Shown here: positions 55,733 to 61,626 of the stretch, one piece after another | Layout: each line of letters starts with the position of its first letter | Numbering within the stretch: position 1 is the first letter of the stretch | DNA from: an uncultured Christensenella sp. | GTDB taxonomy: Bacteria > Bacillota > Clostridia > Christensenellales > Borkfalkiaceae | Reading direction: 5' to 3' | DNA length: 61,626 bases | Assembly (NCBI GenBank): GCA_910585685.1 | Contig: CAJUEO010000010.1 | Location: 1 to 61,626, forward strand | Program-made: the position numbers and the translations under genes | Notes under the pieces: model-generated | What the model was told of the DNA's origin: nothing | Database searches by the model: none | The model's input: the letters and a program-made list of their open reading frames with translations, nothing else

Positions 55733-55868
55733 GCTATTGACTGAAATTGCGGTGTGTTAGGCTCGTGCGCCAAAGGCAAACCAAAACCCGACTGTTATCA
55801 GTCGGGTTGCTGTGTTTCGCCCTTATTTTGCCTATAAACACACCGCAAGAAAAGTTTCAGTCAATAGC
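55733..55868. repeat. 136-bp hyphenated palindrome downstream of the recombinase
   Basis: Outer arms of 14 bp (GCTATTGACTGAAA, 55733-55746, with 55855-55868) and adjoining 12-bp arms (TTGCGGTGTGTT, 55747-55758, with 55837-55848) are perfect. They are separated by a 6-base insertion on one side. In the centre AACCCGACTG pairs with CAGTCGGGTT. No gene is present in 55428-55887 apart from this and the att-related repeats. Confidence 0.8.
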
Positions 55869-55887
55869 ACTGTGGAATAAATAGCCG

Positions 55888-57390
55888 TTATATATAGCAT
55901 TCAATTTGTGTTTTCTGCGTATAAGGTTTTGTATTCGCCCATTTAAAGGTTATCATTTCAATAGTTTCCGAATAAAAAATCAGCCTCGACTTTTCGTCGT
56001 CGGGACTAATTCTAATAGGGCTATTAAATTGTATTTTGATTTTATCGTCATATAACACTACTTGCTTTATAAGGTAGTTAATAAGCGTTTTCGGCTCGTG
56101 TAACATTTGCTCGTAAAACTCTCTTATGTCGCTTTCTCTAAACTGTACGGCTTGTTTACTGCGCTCTATGAGTATCTGCCGTTCTAACAGTTCTTGTTGC
56201 TGTTCAAGCTCTTTTAAACGCTTACTCGTTGCGTTTGTTATAACACCGCGCTCAACGGCATTAACCATATTGTTTATAGCCGTTTCAACCTGCTTTTGTT
56301 GTCTTGTTAAAACCTTTAAAACGGAATTTTCTTTTAACTGCATTTCTTGTATTCGCAAAAGCTCGTTTACGATATAAGTCATTACTTCGGGGTTGCTTAA
56401 TTCTTTAACGGCGGTATTGATAACTATATCTTCAATGACTTCTTTGCGTATCATTCCTTTGTTGCAATCGTTAATACGCTTTTTTCGTCCGTTACATTTG
56501 TAGTAATAGATCTTCGTGCCGTTCTTGGTTGTACCGCTTTCGCCGTGCATAGGCTGTCCGCAATTTCCGCATATCAATTTTTGTCGCAACAGAAAATCAA
56601 TGTGTACGCTCTTTTTGCCGTACTTATTATTTGTAACTTTCACACGGACTTTTTCGTATATATCGGTAGGAACGATTTGCGGATACATATTGTCAATTAC
56701 TTCTTCGCCGTGTTTATATACGCCCGAATACTTTTCGTTACGCAAAATATTGTAAACGCTGTTTTTTACGAACGGCTTGCCTTTGTATAAAATTCCTTTG
56801 TCGGTCAAGTCTTTGATTATATCTCTTACAAATACGCCGTTTGCATATTGTTTGTACATATAGCGGACTACTTCGGCATCGTTCTCGTCAACTACGATTT
56901 TTCGTCCGTCAATTTTGTAACCGTACAATACCGCACCGCCCTGATATAAACCTTTGCGCCGTGTTTCTTTCATTCCACGGCTGACCTTTTGTGCAAGCTC
57001 GGCTGAATAGTATTGGTTCATACCTTCGAGTAGGCTTTCAAGGATAATGCCTTCGGGTGTGTCGGGTATGTTTTCCATTGCCGACAATACTTTAACGCCG
57101 TTATCTCGCAAGGTCTTTTTATGTATTGCCGTTTCGTACTTATTACGGCTAAAACGGTCTAACTTATATACAAGCACAAAATCCCATTCCTTGCGTGAAC
57201 TATCTTTAAGCATTTTCTGAAAGTCTGGTCTGTTATCGTTAGTACCTGTCATAGCTCTATCAATGTAGGTATTGAGTATGAGAATATTATTGCGCTGTGC
57301 GTATTCTTCACAAACTCTTAATTGTCCGTCTATGGACTGTTCTTTTTGGTTATCGCAGGAATATCTTGCATATATAACTGCTGTTTTCAT
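55888..57390 (-). CDS. Large serine recombinase
   Basis: The 500-residue site-specific recombinase has an N-terminal resolvase domain with catalytic Ser11 (VIYARYSCDNQ) and the conserved LVYKLDRFSRN segment. A recombinase domain (about 160-270) is followed by a zinc-ribbon (CGNCGQPMHG near 285, then KCNGRKKRINDC) and a coiled coil (about 340-410, LTRQQKQVETAINN). This is the layout of integrases of ICEs, IMEs and phages. It is presumed to integrate and excise the element. Long tRNA-derived direct repeats are more usual for tyrosine integrases, so its actual site deserves testing. Palindromes flank the gene on both sides. Confidence 0.92.
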   Translation of the reverse strand: MKTAVIYARYSCDNQKEQSIDGQLRVCEEYAQRNNILILNTYIDRAMTGTNDNRPDFQKMLKDSSRKEWDFVLVYKLDRFSRNKYETAIHKKTLRDNGVKVLSAMENIPDTPEGIILESLLEGMNQYYSAELAQKVSRGMKETRRKGLYQGGAVLYGYKIDGRKIVVDENDAEVVRYMYKQYANGVFVRDIIKDLTDKGILYKGKPFVKNSVYNILRNEKYSGVYKHGEEVIDNMYPQIVPTDIYEKVRVKVTNNKYGKKSVHIDFLLRQKLICGNCGQPMHGESGTTKNGTKIYYYKCNGRKKRINDCNKGMIRKEVIEDIVINTAVKELSNPEVMTYIVNELLRIQEMQLKENSVLKVLTRQQKQVETAINNMVNAVERGVITNATSKRLKELEQQQELLERQILIERSKQAVQFRESDIREFYEQMLHEPKTLINYLIKQVVLYDDKIKIQFNSPIRISPDDEKSRLIFYSETIEMITFKWANTKPYTQKTQIECYI

Positions 57391-57423
57391 AAGATTTTAA
57401 ACTCCTTTTAAAATAGATTTTTT

Positions 57424-57579
57424 ATTTTGTCTTTCGACAAGGGGTGAACAAACGGAAACGCAAAAATCAAGCGTTTTTCTCGGCTGTATTTTCTTTCCGT
57501 CAAGGGCAATGAAATTGCTCTGTACACCCTTGACGAAAAGTGCGTTTCCGTTTACGCTCCGCCCGTCGATAGACAAAAT
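57424..57579. repeat. 156-bp nested palindrome between rep and the recombinase (origin candidate)
   Basis: Three nested arm pairs: 57424-57438 with 57565-57579 (14/15 match), 57450-57462 with 57541-57553 (13/13), and 57498-57506 with 57527-57535 (9/9). CAAT/ATTG closes the centre. An alternative small hairpin AAACGC/GCGTTT can form in the left half. It fills almost the whole gap between the two genes. Confidence 0.8.
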
Positions 57580-57587
57580 ATTTTCGG

Positions 57588-58505
57588 TCAGTTACATTTA
57601 GGCATTTTCTCTATAATTTCGGGACTGACCTTTCCCAAAATTTCGCCCTCGTCTATACAGCGGAAGCTGTCAAATAATAGTAGCTTTCTTTCGTCCACAC
57701 CAAAACCGCAAGCTATATCTTCGTCTAAAATATCGCTCTTAAAATAAGTGGGTAGTTTACCGCCGTATATCAATTTTTCGCCGCTTTTCTCTATGTATTT
57801 GAGTAGGTATTTAACCGACTGCGATATATCGTTCGGAATATCTATCGGCTTGAAATCGTTGCGCCCGAATTCCTTTAAAAAGTGTGTGTTTTGATATGTC
57901 GTCTGCATACGGTGGCTTTTAGTGCTGTAATCTTTAACTTCTACAATTTCGCCTATCATAGCGTTTTCGGGAATATAGAATATTCCGTGAAAATGTAATC
58001 TTTTTTTGTCGGGTGAACGCTCGAATACGCCGATATATTTCCAACCGTTACGGTTTACGGCGTGTTTGAGTGCATTTCGCAACTTCTTTTTGAATTGCGT
58101 TTCGTCAAGTTTTTCGCTATCGTAGGTAAAGGTTACAAAAAAGTTCCATTTGCCTTGCAAATTAACTTTTCGCCATAACCGTGAATAGCGTTTATAGGCA
58201 TTGTTTTTCTTACGCTCGATATTGCTTTCTACAAATTCCTTTAACTGCTCGTCGGTTTTAAATTCATTTTGCAATTTCTCAGCTATATACTTTTTCCGTT
58301 CTCGCTTGGGTAGCTTTTGACTTTCCGCATACGCCGTTTCAAATTTTTCTTTCGGTGTAGTGATAGGCTGCGTTTCGTCCGTCTTTGGGTTAGTGGGTGG
58401 TTTGGGTTTTGGCTTGCGCCGTTTCTTACGGCTCGGAAAATTTTCGGGTGGTATTGCTATGTAATGACTGCCGTCTGAATACACTTTTGTTCCTATATAT
58501 GGCAT
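57588..58505 (-). CDS. HUH-endonuclease replication initiator (rolling-circle Rep)
   Basis: The 305-residue protein resembles Rep proteins of rolling-circle plasmids and small ssDNA phages (the ORF2/G2P group). A disordered Lys/Pro-rich stretch (25-60) and a helical region precede the catalytic domain. Motif 1 is NFFVTFTYD (near 119). The metal-binding HUH motif is RLHFHGIFYIP (near 168). Motif 3 is VKYLLKYIEKSG (near 235), with the candidate nicking tyrosines. GGAGG seven bases before the ATG supports the start. It would nick an origin hairpin and prime replication or conjugative mobilisation of the excised circle. The large palindrome directly 3' is the first candidate target. Confidence 0.82.
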   Translation of the reverse strand: MPYIGTKVYSDGSHYIAIPPENFPSRKKRRKPKPKPPTNPKTDETQPITTPKEKFETAYAESQKLPKRERKKYIAEKLQNEFKTDEQLKEFVESNIERKKNNAYKRYSRLWRKVNLQGKWNFFVTFTYDSEKLDETQFKKKLRNALKHAVNRNGWKYIGVFERSPDKKRLHFHGIFYIPENAMIGEIVEVKDYSTKSHRMQTTYQNTHFLKEFGRNDFKPIDIPNDISQSVKYLLKYIEKSGEKLIYGGKLPTYFKSDILDEDIACGFGVDERKLLLFDSFRCIDEGEILGKVSPEIIEKMPKCN

Positions 58506-58518
58506 TTCGCTTTCCTCC

Positions 58519-58662
58519 TTAATTTCCGCTTTGTTGTTTCAGCTCTTTAAGTCTTGCTAAAAGCGTTTCAAAAAAAGCTGTGCGCTCGCTTTCGGTCAAT
58601 GCCCGAATGTCGGGTTTTCCGATAGTGATTACTTCTAATTGTTGTGTCTTGTTTCCCTGCAA
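58519..58662 (-). CDS. Small ORF upstream of rep
   Basis: A 47-residue frame starting at a TTG (58662) with GGAGG eight bases upstream. It ends VITIGKPDIRALTESERTAFFETLLARLKELKQQSGN. A longer frame to 58773 would run through a strong palindrome, so I prefer the TTG. Similar short proteins occur in Clostridial mobile elements (from memory). It lies 13 bases before rep and is probably co-translated. Function is unknown. Confidence 0.6.
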   Translation of the reverse strand: MQGNKTQQLEVITIGKPDIRALTESERTAFFETLLARLKELKQQSGN

Positions 58663-58700
58663 ATTTCCGTCCTCCAAATCTGAAAATTTGCACGAAAAAA

Positions 58701-58756
58701 GGGCGGTGTACAAAATCTTACGAGAACTTAATCTCATAAAACTTTGTACACCGCCC
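58701..58756. repeat. 14-bp perfect inverted repeat (cruciform) upstream of the small ORF and rep
   Basis: GGGCGGTGTACAAA (58701-58714) and its complement (58743-58756) enclose 28 bases, with an inner GAGA/TCTC stem. It lies in the 5' leader of the small ORF-rep unit and could be an attenuator or a replication origin. Confidence 0.75.
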
Positions 58757-59196
58757 GTTAAATAAAAGAACATTATATTCCCTTAATAGAATAAGAGTGT
58801 GCTATCTTCTCTCTTATCAAAACGCAACGCTGCACCTTTTCTTTGTTGGGGGTGAACCGGCTTTCGCTCAATCGCTACTTTGCTCTCTTAACTAAACACT
58901 GGTATGCTGTTTTAGCTGCACAATAGATTTCCTATTGACGCAGTTCTTATATTCAGTTGTACACGCACTAATTGCGTGCATACACATTATATAACCTAAA
59001 TTCAATATCTGTAAACATTTGTTCACAATATTTTTTAAATTTTTTCCGTATTACATAACGCAGGGACATTGTATAACACGGAAAGTTGAAAATTATGACA
59101 GTATAAGCGGAATTATGGCAAGGCTTGACGAAAGTGAAAGCCGTACCCACAACCAAAGAAAGGGCAACCGCATATTAAAAAGTTTAAGAATATGAA

Positions 59197-59272
59197 TAAC
59201 GCCGCCGAGCGTGAGAAAGGGCGATTCGCCAAGCGGTTTAGCGGCGAACGCCCTTTCCGCTCGGCGTTTCAT
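59197..59272. repeat. Large GC-rich hairpin A
   Basis: GCCGAGCG pairs with CGCTCGGC, and GAAAGGGCG-A-TTCGCC pairs with GGCGAACGCCCTTTC with one bulged base. Weaker pairing continues outward. Confidence 0.75.
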
Positions 59273-59308
59273 ATCTTTCTTTTTATTCGGTTGTTTTCTT
59301 TTGTGGCG

Positions 59309-59362
59309 GGTGCTTGAACGCGCGGCGCAGCCGCGCGCTCGTTTATTCAAGCACCCGCCACA
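59309..59362. repeat. Large GC-rich hairpin B
   Basis: 16-bp perfect arms (GTGGCGGGTGCTTGAA and complement) enclose a second perfect stem CGCGCGGC/GCCGCGCG. Confidence 0.8.
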
Positions 59363-59437
59363 GTGCCATTTATAAAAAAATAAATTATGAAACAAAACTT
59401 TTCTTATATACTTTTCTTATATAATAACTTTCAATAC

Positions 59438-59466
59438 TTGAAATAATTTTAAATTTATGATAAAAT
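59438..59466 (+). promoter_or_regulatory. Promoter for the defence cargo
   Basis: TTGAAA (59438-59443), 17 nt, TAAAAT (59461-59466). The ATG at 59507 is preceded by AGGGAG. Confidence 0.55.
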
Positions 59467-59506
59467 TTGTATTAGAGATGTTATATTATTTTTTAGGGAG
59501 CCGCAT

Positions 59507-60289
59507 ATGTCTATAGAGCAATTTACTGAAAGTTTAACACTTTCTGAAATGAAATCTGAACTAGGTAAAAATTCTTTTGGATTTGTCTTTCCTCAAGGTG
59601 ATGTTTCGGATATAGATAAAATCGAAAAATTGCTAAAAAAAGCTGGTGGCAAACCTACCTTTTGCGCTCTTTCCGATTTTAGTCAAGGCGGGAAAGGGAA
59701 AGCTAAACCAGAATATATCATAACTTTTGATGAAGATATAAGCACAATTATTGTAGTTGAGTGTAAAAATTCTGTAGCCAAACATTCAAGTAAAGATTTT
59801 GACCATCCCAGAGGATTTTCGGTTGATGGAGTTTTATATTATGCAAAATATCTTAAGGAAGAATACAATGTAATTGCTGTTGCTGTAAGCGGAACACAAA
59901 AAGATAAGATGAAAGTGTCAACTTTCTATTGGATAAAACAGCAAGATACATACACTGAATTGACAAAGGCGCGAGATATAATTTTAGAGCCTAAAAACTA
60001 TATTGAGCTTATTAAAGGAAAGAAACTTAGAAAAGAGTATTCAATAGATAGAATAAGAGAAACTGCAATAGATATGCATAATTATTTGCGAGAAGTTAAA
60101 GTTACTGAAGCGCATAAGCCGATATTTATTGCAGGCATTTTGATTGCATTAAATGATGAAGATTTTTCCAAAACTTATTCATCATTAACTTCATATAAGC
60201 TTATAATGCAAAATATTCAAACTGCTATTGAAAATGTGCTTACAACAAGCGATGTAAAAAGTAGTAGAATAAATTACATTATAAAATAA
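59507..60289 (+). CDS. PD-(D/E)XK nuclease-like protein, possibly the truncated N-terminus of a restriction-methylase fusion
   Basis: The 260-residue protein has a candidate PD-(D/E)XK core: P68-E69 in KPEYIIT and E85-C86-K87 in TIIVVECKNSV, with a basic segment after it. Residues about 190-240 (RETAIDMHNYLREVKVTEAHKPIFIAGILIALND) look like the linker that joins such nuclease domains to N6-adenine methylases in type I/IIG-like proteins. The methylase itself is missing: the frame stops where it would begin, and the Shedu gene follows. It is therefore either a remnant, or a stand-alone partner of Shedu. AGGGAG six bases before the ATG and a promoter show it can be expressed. The gene is far more AT-rich than host genes. 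Confidence 0.6.
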   Translation: MSIEQFTESLTLSEMKSELGKNSFGFVFPQGDVSDIDKIEKLLKKAGGKPTFCALSDFSQGGKGKAKPEYIITFDEDISTIIVVECKNSVAKHSSKDFDHPRGFSVDGVLYYAKYLKEEYNVIAVAVSGTQKDKMKVSTFYWIKQQDTYTELTKARDIILEPKNYIELIKGKKLRKEYSIDRIRETAIDMHNYLREVKVTEAHKPIFIAGILIALNDEDFSKTYSSLTSYKLIMQNIQTAIENVLTTSDVKSSRINYIIK

Positions 60290-60375
60290 AAAGGCTAAAA
60301 ATAAGGGAAACAGTTTATTCAGAGGCGGCATTTTGGAAAATTCCGCATAAATCAGAAAATAAAACTGATATATGC

Positions 60376-61236
60376 TTGAAAATCGGGCGTTATAAAAATA
60401 ATGGCTCACCTGAAATTGATACGCCAAAAAGTGAATTAACTCTTGATAATGAAGAGTTTTTAAATTTAGTTTCATTTATTGAAGCCTATTACAAGCCTTT
60501 GGAATTGGGTGTTAATAGTTTTATACCTATTGATAATTCTAATTCAATGCAATTATTGAAAAAGTTTAAAACTATCGTTAATTCAGACAAAGAAACGGCA
60601 AAACAGCTTTTAGAAAGTGGTTTGTTGAGCAGTAATATTGCCCTTGCTATTGACTTGATAAAAAAGAAAGCAGGAATAGATGAATTTTCAAGTTATATTA
60701 ATCAAAACTTACAAGAAAGCCATTGGCAGACGTGGTTTAAAAATAATAAATGGATTTTAGGTTCTGAGTATCTACATATTTTAGACGAAAGGAATATTGA
60801 CACTCAACATATTGCGGACTATTTAGTAAAAGCTTTTGATGGCTTTGTGGATATTGTAGAAATAAAAAAACCTAATGGTCTAAAATTTTGGATGGATATA
60901 AAAGACCATAATAATTACGTGCCAAGTTCTGACTTAATAAAAGCTATCACGCAATGTCAAAATTATATTTTCAAAATTGAAAAAGAAGCAAATAGTTTAG
61001 ATTTCATACAGCGTACAAATGGAACAAAAGTAATTAAACCTCGTTGTTTACTGATATATGGTAGGTCAAACAATTGGAACGAAGAACAGCAAGAAGCTTA
61101 TCGCATTTTAAATGCTTCATATAATCAAATAACAATTTTGACTTATGACCACTTATTATTAAGAGCTAAAAACATTTTAGGAATAACTACGGAAACTCAA
61201 AATGTTGAAGATGATGATAGCGATATTCCATTTTAA
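60376..61236 (+). CDS. Shedu-family (DUF4263) defence nuclease
   Basis: The C-terminal half matches the Shedu nuclease: SHWQTWFKNNKWILGSEY, DGFVDIVEIKKPNG with D159, E162 and K164 forming the PD-(D/E)XK site, AITQCQNYIFKIEKEA and PRCLLIYGRSNNW, then ITILTYDHLLLRAKNIL. Shedu proteins protect bacteria against phage by nicking DNA. The N-terminal half probably senses or assembles. The frame stays open 25 residues or more upstream of the TTG used here (IRETVYSEAAFWKIPHKSE...), and this text looks like real Shedu N-terminus. An AAGG at 60291-60294 is spaced correctly for an ATA at 60301, not an ATG. The acidic end DDDSDIPF resembles an SSB tip. Confidence 0.82.
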   Translation: MKIGRYKNNGSPEIDTPKSELTLDNEEFLNLVSFIEAYYKPLELGVNSFIPIDNSNSMQLLKKFKTIVNSDKETAKQLLESGLLSSNIALAIDLIKKKAGIDEFSSYINQNLQESHWQTWFKNNKWILGSEYLHILDERNIDTQHIADYLVKAFDGFVDIVEIKKPNGLKFWMDIKDHNNYVPSSDLIKAITQCQNYIFKIEKEANSLDFIQRTNGTKVIKPRCLLIYGRSNNWNEEQQEAYRILNASYNQITILTYDHLLLRAKNILGITTETQNVEDDDSDIPF

Positions 61237-61246
61237 TTCATTAACG

Positions 61247-61286
61247 AAAAAAGTCGAACTATTTTCTTTGATAGTTCGACTTTTTT
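61247..61286 (+). terminator. Terminator after the Shedu gene
   Basis: 15-bp perfect stem (61247-61261 with 61272-61286) with T6 at its 3' side. Confidence 0.85.
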
Positions 61287-61291
61287 AATGC

Positions 61292-61335
61292 AAAAAAACG
61301 CAACCCTACCCGATAGTATTCGAATAAGGTTGCGT
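61292..61335 (-). terminator. Terminator downstream of tRNA-Arg
   Basis: On the minus strand ACGCAACC pairs with GGTTGCGT (61335-61328 with 61305-61298), followed by T7. It starts two bases after the tRNA CCA end. Confidence 0.65.
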
Positions 61336-61345
61336 ATGGTGCACC
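61315..61345. repeat. 31-bp inverted repeat, right copy
   Basis: Reverse complement of 55629-55659, perfect over 31 bases, and overlaps the 3' end of the tRNA-Arg gene. Confidence 0.85.
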
Positions 61346-61413
61346 TTAAGGAATTCGAATCCCTAGCCTTTGGTTCCGTAGACCAACGCTCTATCCAGTT
61401 GAGCTAAAGGTGC
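61337..61413 (-). tRNA. tRNA-Arg (anticodon ACG), CCA encoded
   Basis: On the minus strand: acceptor GCACCTT (61413-61407) pairs with AAGGTGC (61347-61341), and discriminator A is followed by encoded CCA (61339-61337). The D-arm contains TAGCTCAACTGGATAGAGC, the anticodon arm TTGGT-CTACGGA-ACCAA gives anticodon ACG, and the T-arm contains AGGGATTCGAATTCCTT. All four stems form. The 3' 20 bases are the attR repeat, so the element supplied a replacement 3' end when it integrated. Confidence 0.93.
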
Positions 61414-61439
61414 ATAAATATTAACTTTTACTATTTACA

Positions 61440-61615
61440 TTACCAAAGGCTGCCTTTGGTTCCGTAGACCTTCTCCCTTGGCGTAAAGATAATGCCTCGT
61501 TCGGTCACCGTTCGCGCCTGACGTTTGCGCTCACTCATCTCGCATTGCAAAACAACGTACAACGTTGTTTTAAGTAACCAATGCTCGTCGCTCCATCCGG
61601 TTGAGCTAAAGGTGC
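61440..61615 (-). pseudogene. Split tRNA-Arg remnant
   Basis: A second set of tRNA-Arg pieces lies next to the intact gene. Bases 61600-61626 repeat 61398-61424 exactly (27 bp, the acceptor/D-arm 5' part). Bases 61453-61470 repeat 61367-61384 exactly (18 bp, the anticodon arm). They are separated by about 120 bp of unrelated sequence, and the T-arm and 3' acceptor end are missing. The remnant runs to the end of the window. Confidence 0.6.
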
Positions 61616-61626
61616 ATAAATATTAA

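Larger units (their letters stand above)
58774..59506. other. 733-bp non-coding control region of the element
   Basis: No gene is supported. Reading leftwards it holds a weak minus-strand promoter (TATAAT at 58991-58986 with TTACAG upstream), an operator-like CACGCA/TGCGTG repeat (58962-58978) and a hairpin CTGC..CAATAG/CTATTG..GCAG (58916-58943) at the start of the transcript. At 59197-59365 there are two very large GC-rich hairpins, listed separately. The promoter for the defence cargo is at 59438-59466. Confidence 0.5.
55490..61356. mobile_element. Integrated mobile element in tRNA-Arg(ACG), about 5.9 kb
   Basis: The element is bounded by direct repeats at 55490-55509 and 61337-61356, which match the 3' end of the tRNA-Arg gene. 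It encodes a large serine recombinase, an HUH Rep protein, a small ORF and a defence cargo (PD-(D/E)XK nuclease-like protein and Shedu). Several palindromes of 50-160 bp lie between the genes. The cargo region is much more AT-rich than the neighbouring chromosome. No mobilisation relaxase of MobA type and no structural phage gene is seen, so it is best described as an integrative rolling-circle element or satellite. Confidence 0.7.

Noticed and set aside
58519..58773. 84-residue version of the small ORF upstream of rep
   Set aside because: It would translate through the 14-bp palindrome and has no ribosome binding site. The TTG start at 58662 has GGAGG.
55490..61356. Prophage
   Set aside because: No capsid, tail, portal, terminase or lysis gene is present. 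Rep resembles those of small phages but the rest fits a plasmid-like integrative element.

Overview
The window looks like a chromosomal segment of a low-to-moderate GC Gram-positive bacterium of the Clostridia type, probably from the gut (a Christensenellales-like lineage is a guess). The evidence is sigma-A promoters of TTGACA-N17-TATAAT form, GGAG-type ribosome binding sites, a Firmicutes-style type 2 galT, YitT and DUF368 membrane proteins, rpsF-ssb-rpsR, a fused ispDF beside radA, and very large surface proteins with InlB/Listeria-Bacteroides and leucine-rich repeats. No lineage marker such as 16S rRNA is present.

Layout. 1-1022: queD-queE (queE cut by the window edge). 1494-3967: galT-galK. 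4125-5999: YitT and DUF368 (PopT-like) membrane proteins. 6060-13833: rpoB-rpoC, with an unusually long acidic RpoB tail and a 290-nt structured leader. 14183-16928: rqcP, ispDF, radA. 16978-26984: cell-envelope block with a priming sugar transferase, a 2,241-residue repeat surface protein, an O-antigen-ligase-like protein and a left-handed beta-helix transferase. 27020-31651: small membrane protein and MacB/FtsX-like ABC exporter, YggS, and a divergent HTH/DUF6809 pair around a long palindrome. 31706-36400: InlB/LRR lipoprotein with a 645-bp internal duplication. 36521-37512: rpsF-ssb-rpsR. 37631-43530: membrane-anchored repeat protein, cca, diacylglycerol-kinase-like enzyme and SpoIIE-type phosphatase. 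43578-48446: two-component system, M20 dipeptidase, permuted NlpC/P60 protein, membrane protein. 48592-54063: a lipoprotein gene broken by a stop codon in its signal peptide, and an M60 (mucin-degrading type) metalloprotease with a lysine/proline repeat tail. 54158-55427: methyltransferase and GNAT acetyltransferase.

55490-61356 appears to be a ~5.9-kb integrated mobile element in the 3' end of a tRNA-Arg(ACG) gene. It has a 20-bp direct repeat (19/20) at its ends, a large serine recombinase, an HUH rolling-circle-type Rep, a tiny partner ORF, several very large palindromes that could be replication or transfer origins, and a defence cargo: a PD-(D/E)XK nuclease-like ORF and a Shedu (DUF4263) nuclease. 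The cargo is visibly more AT-rich than its surroundings. The Shedu gene lacks a normal start codon at the position its frame and ribosome binding site suggest.

A recurring feature is promoters whose -10 box lies only 6-9 nt from the start codon (YitT, YggS, HTH, cca, M20 peptidase, methyltransferase, GNAT). This predicts leaderless mRNAs alongside ordinary genes with Shine-Dalgarno sites. All functional calls come from reading the sequence; no database search was run.
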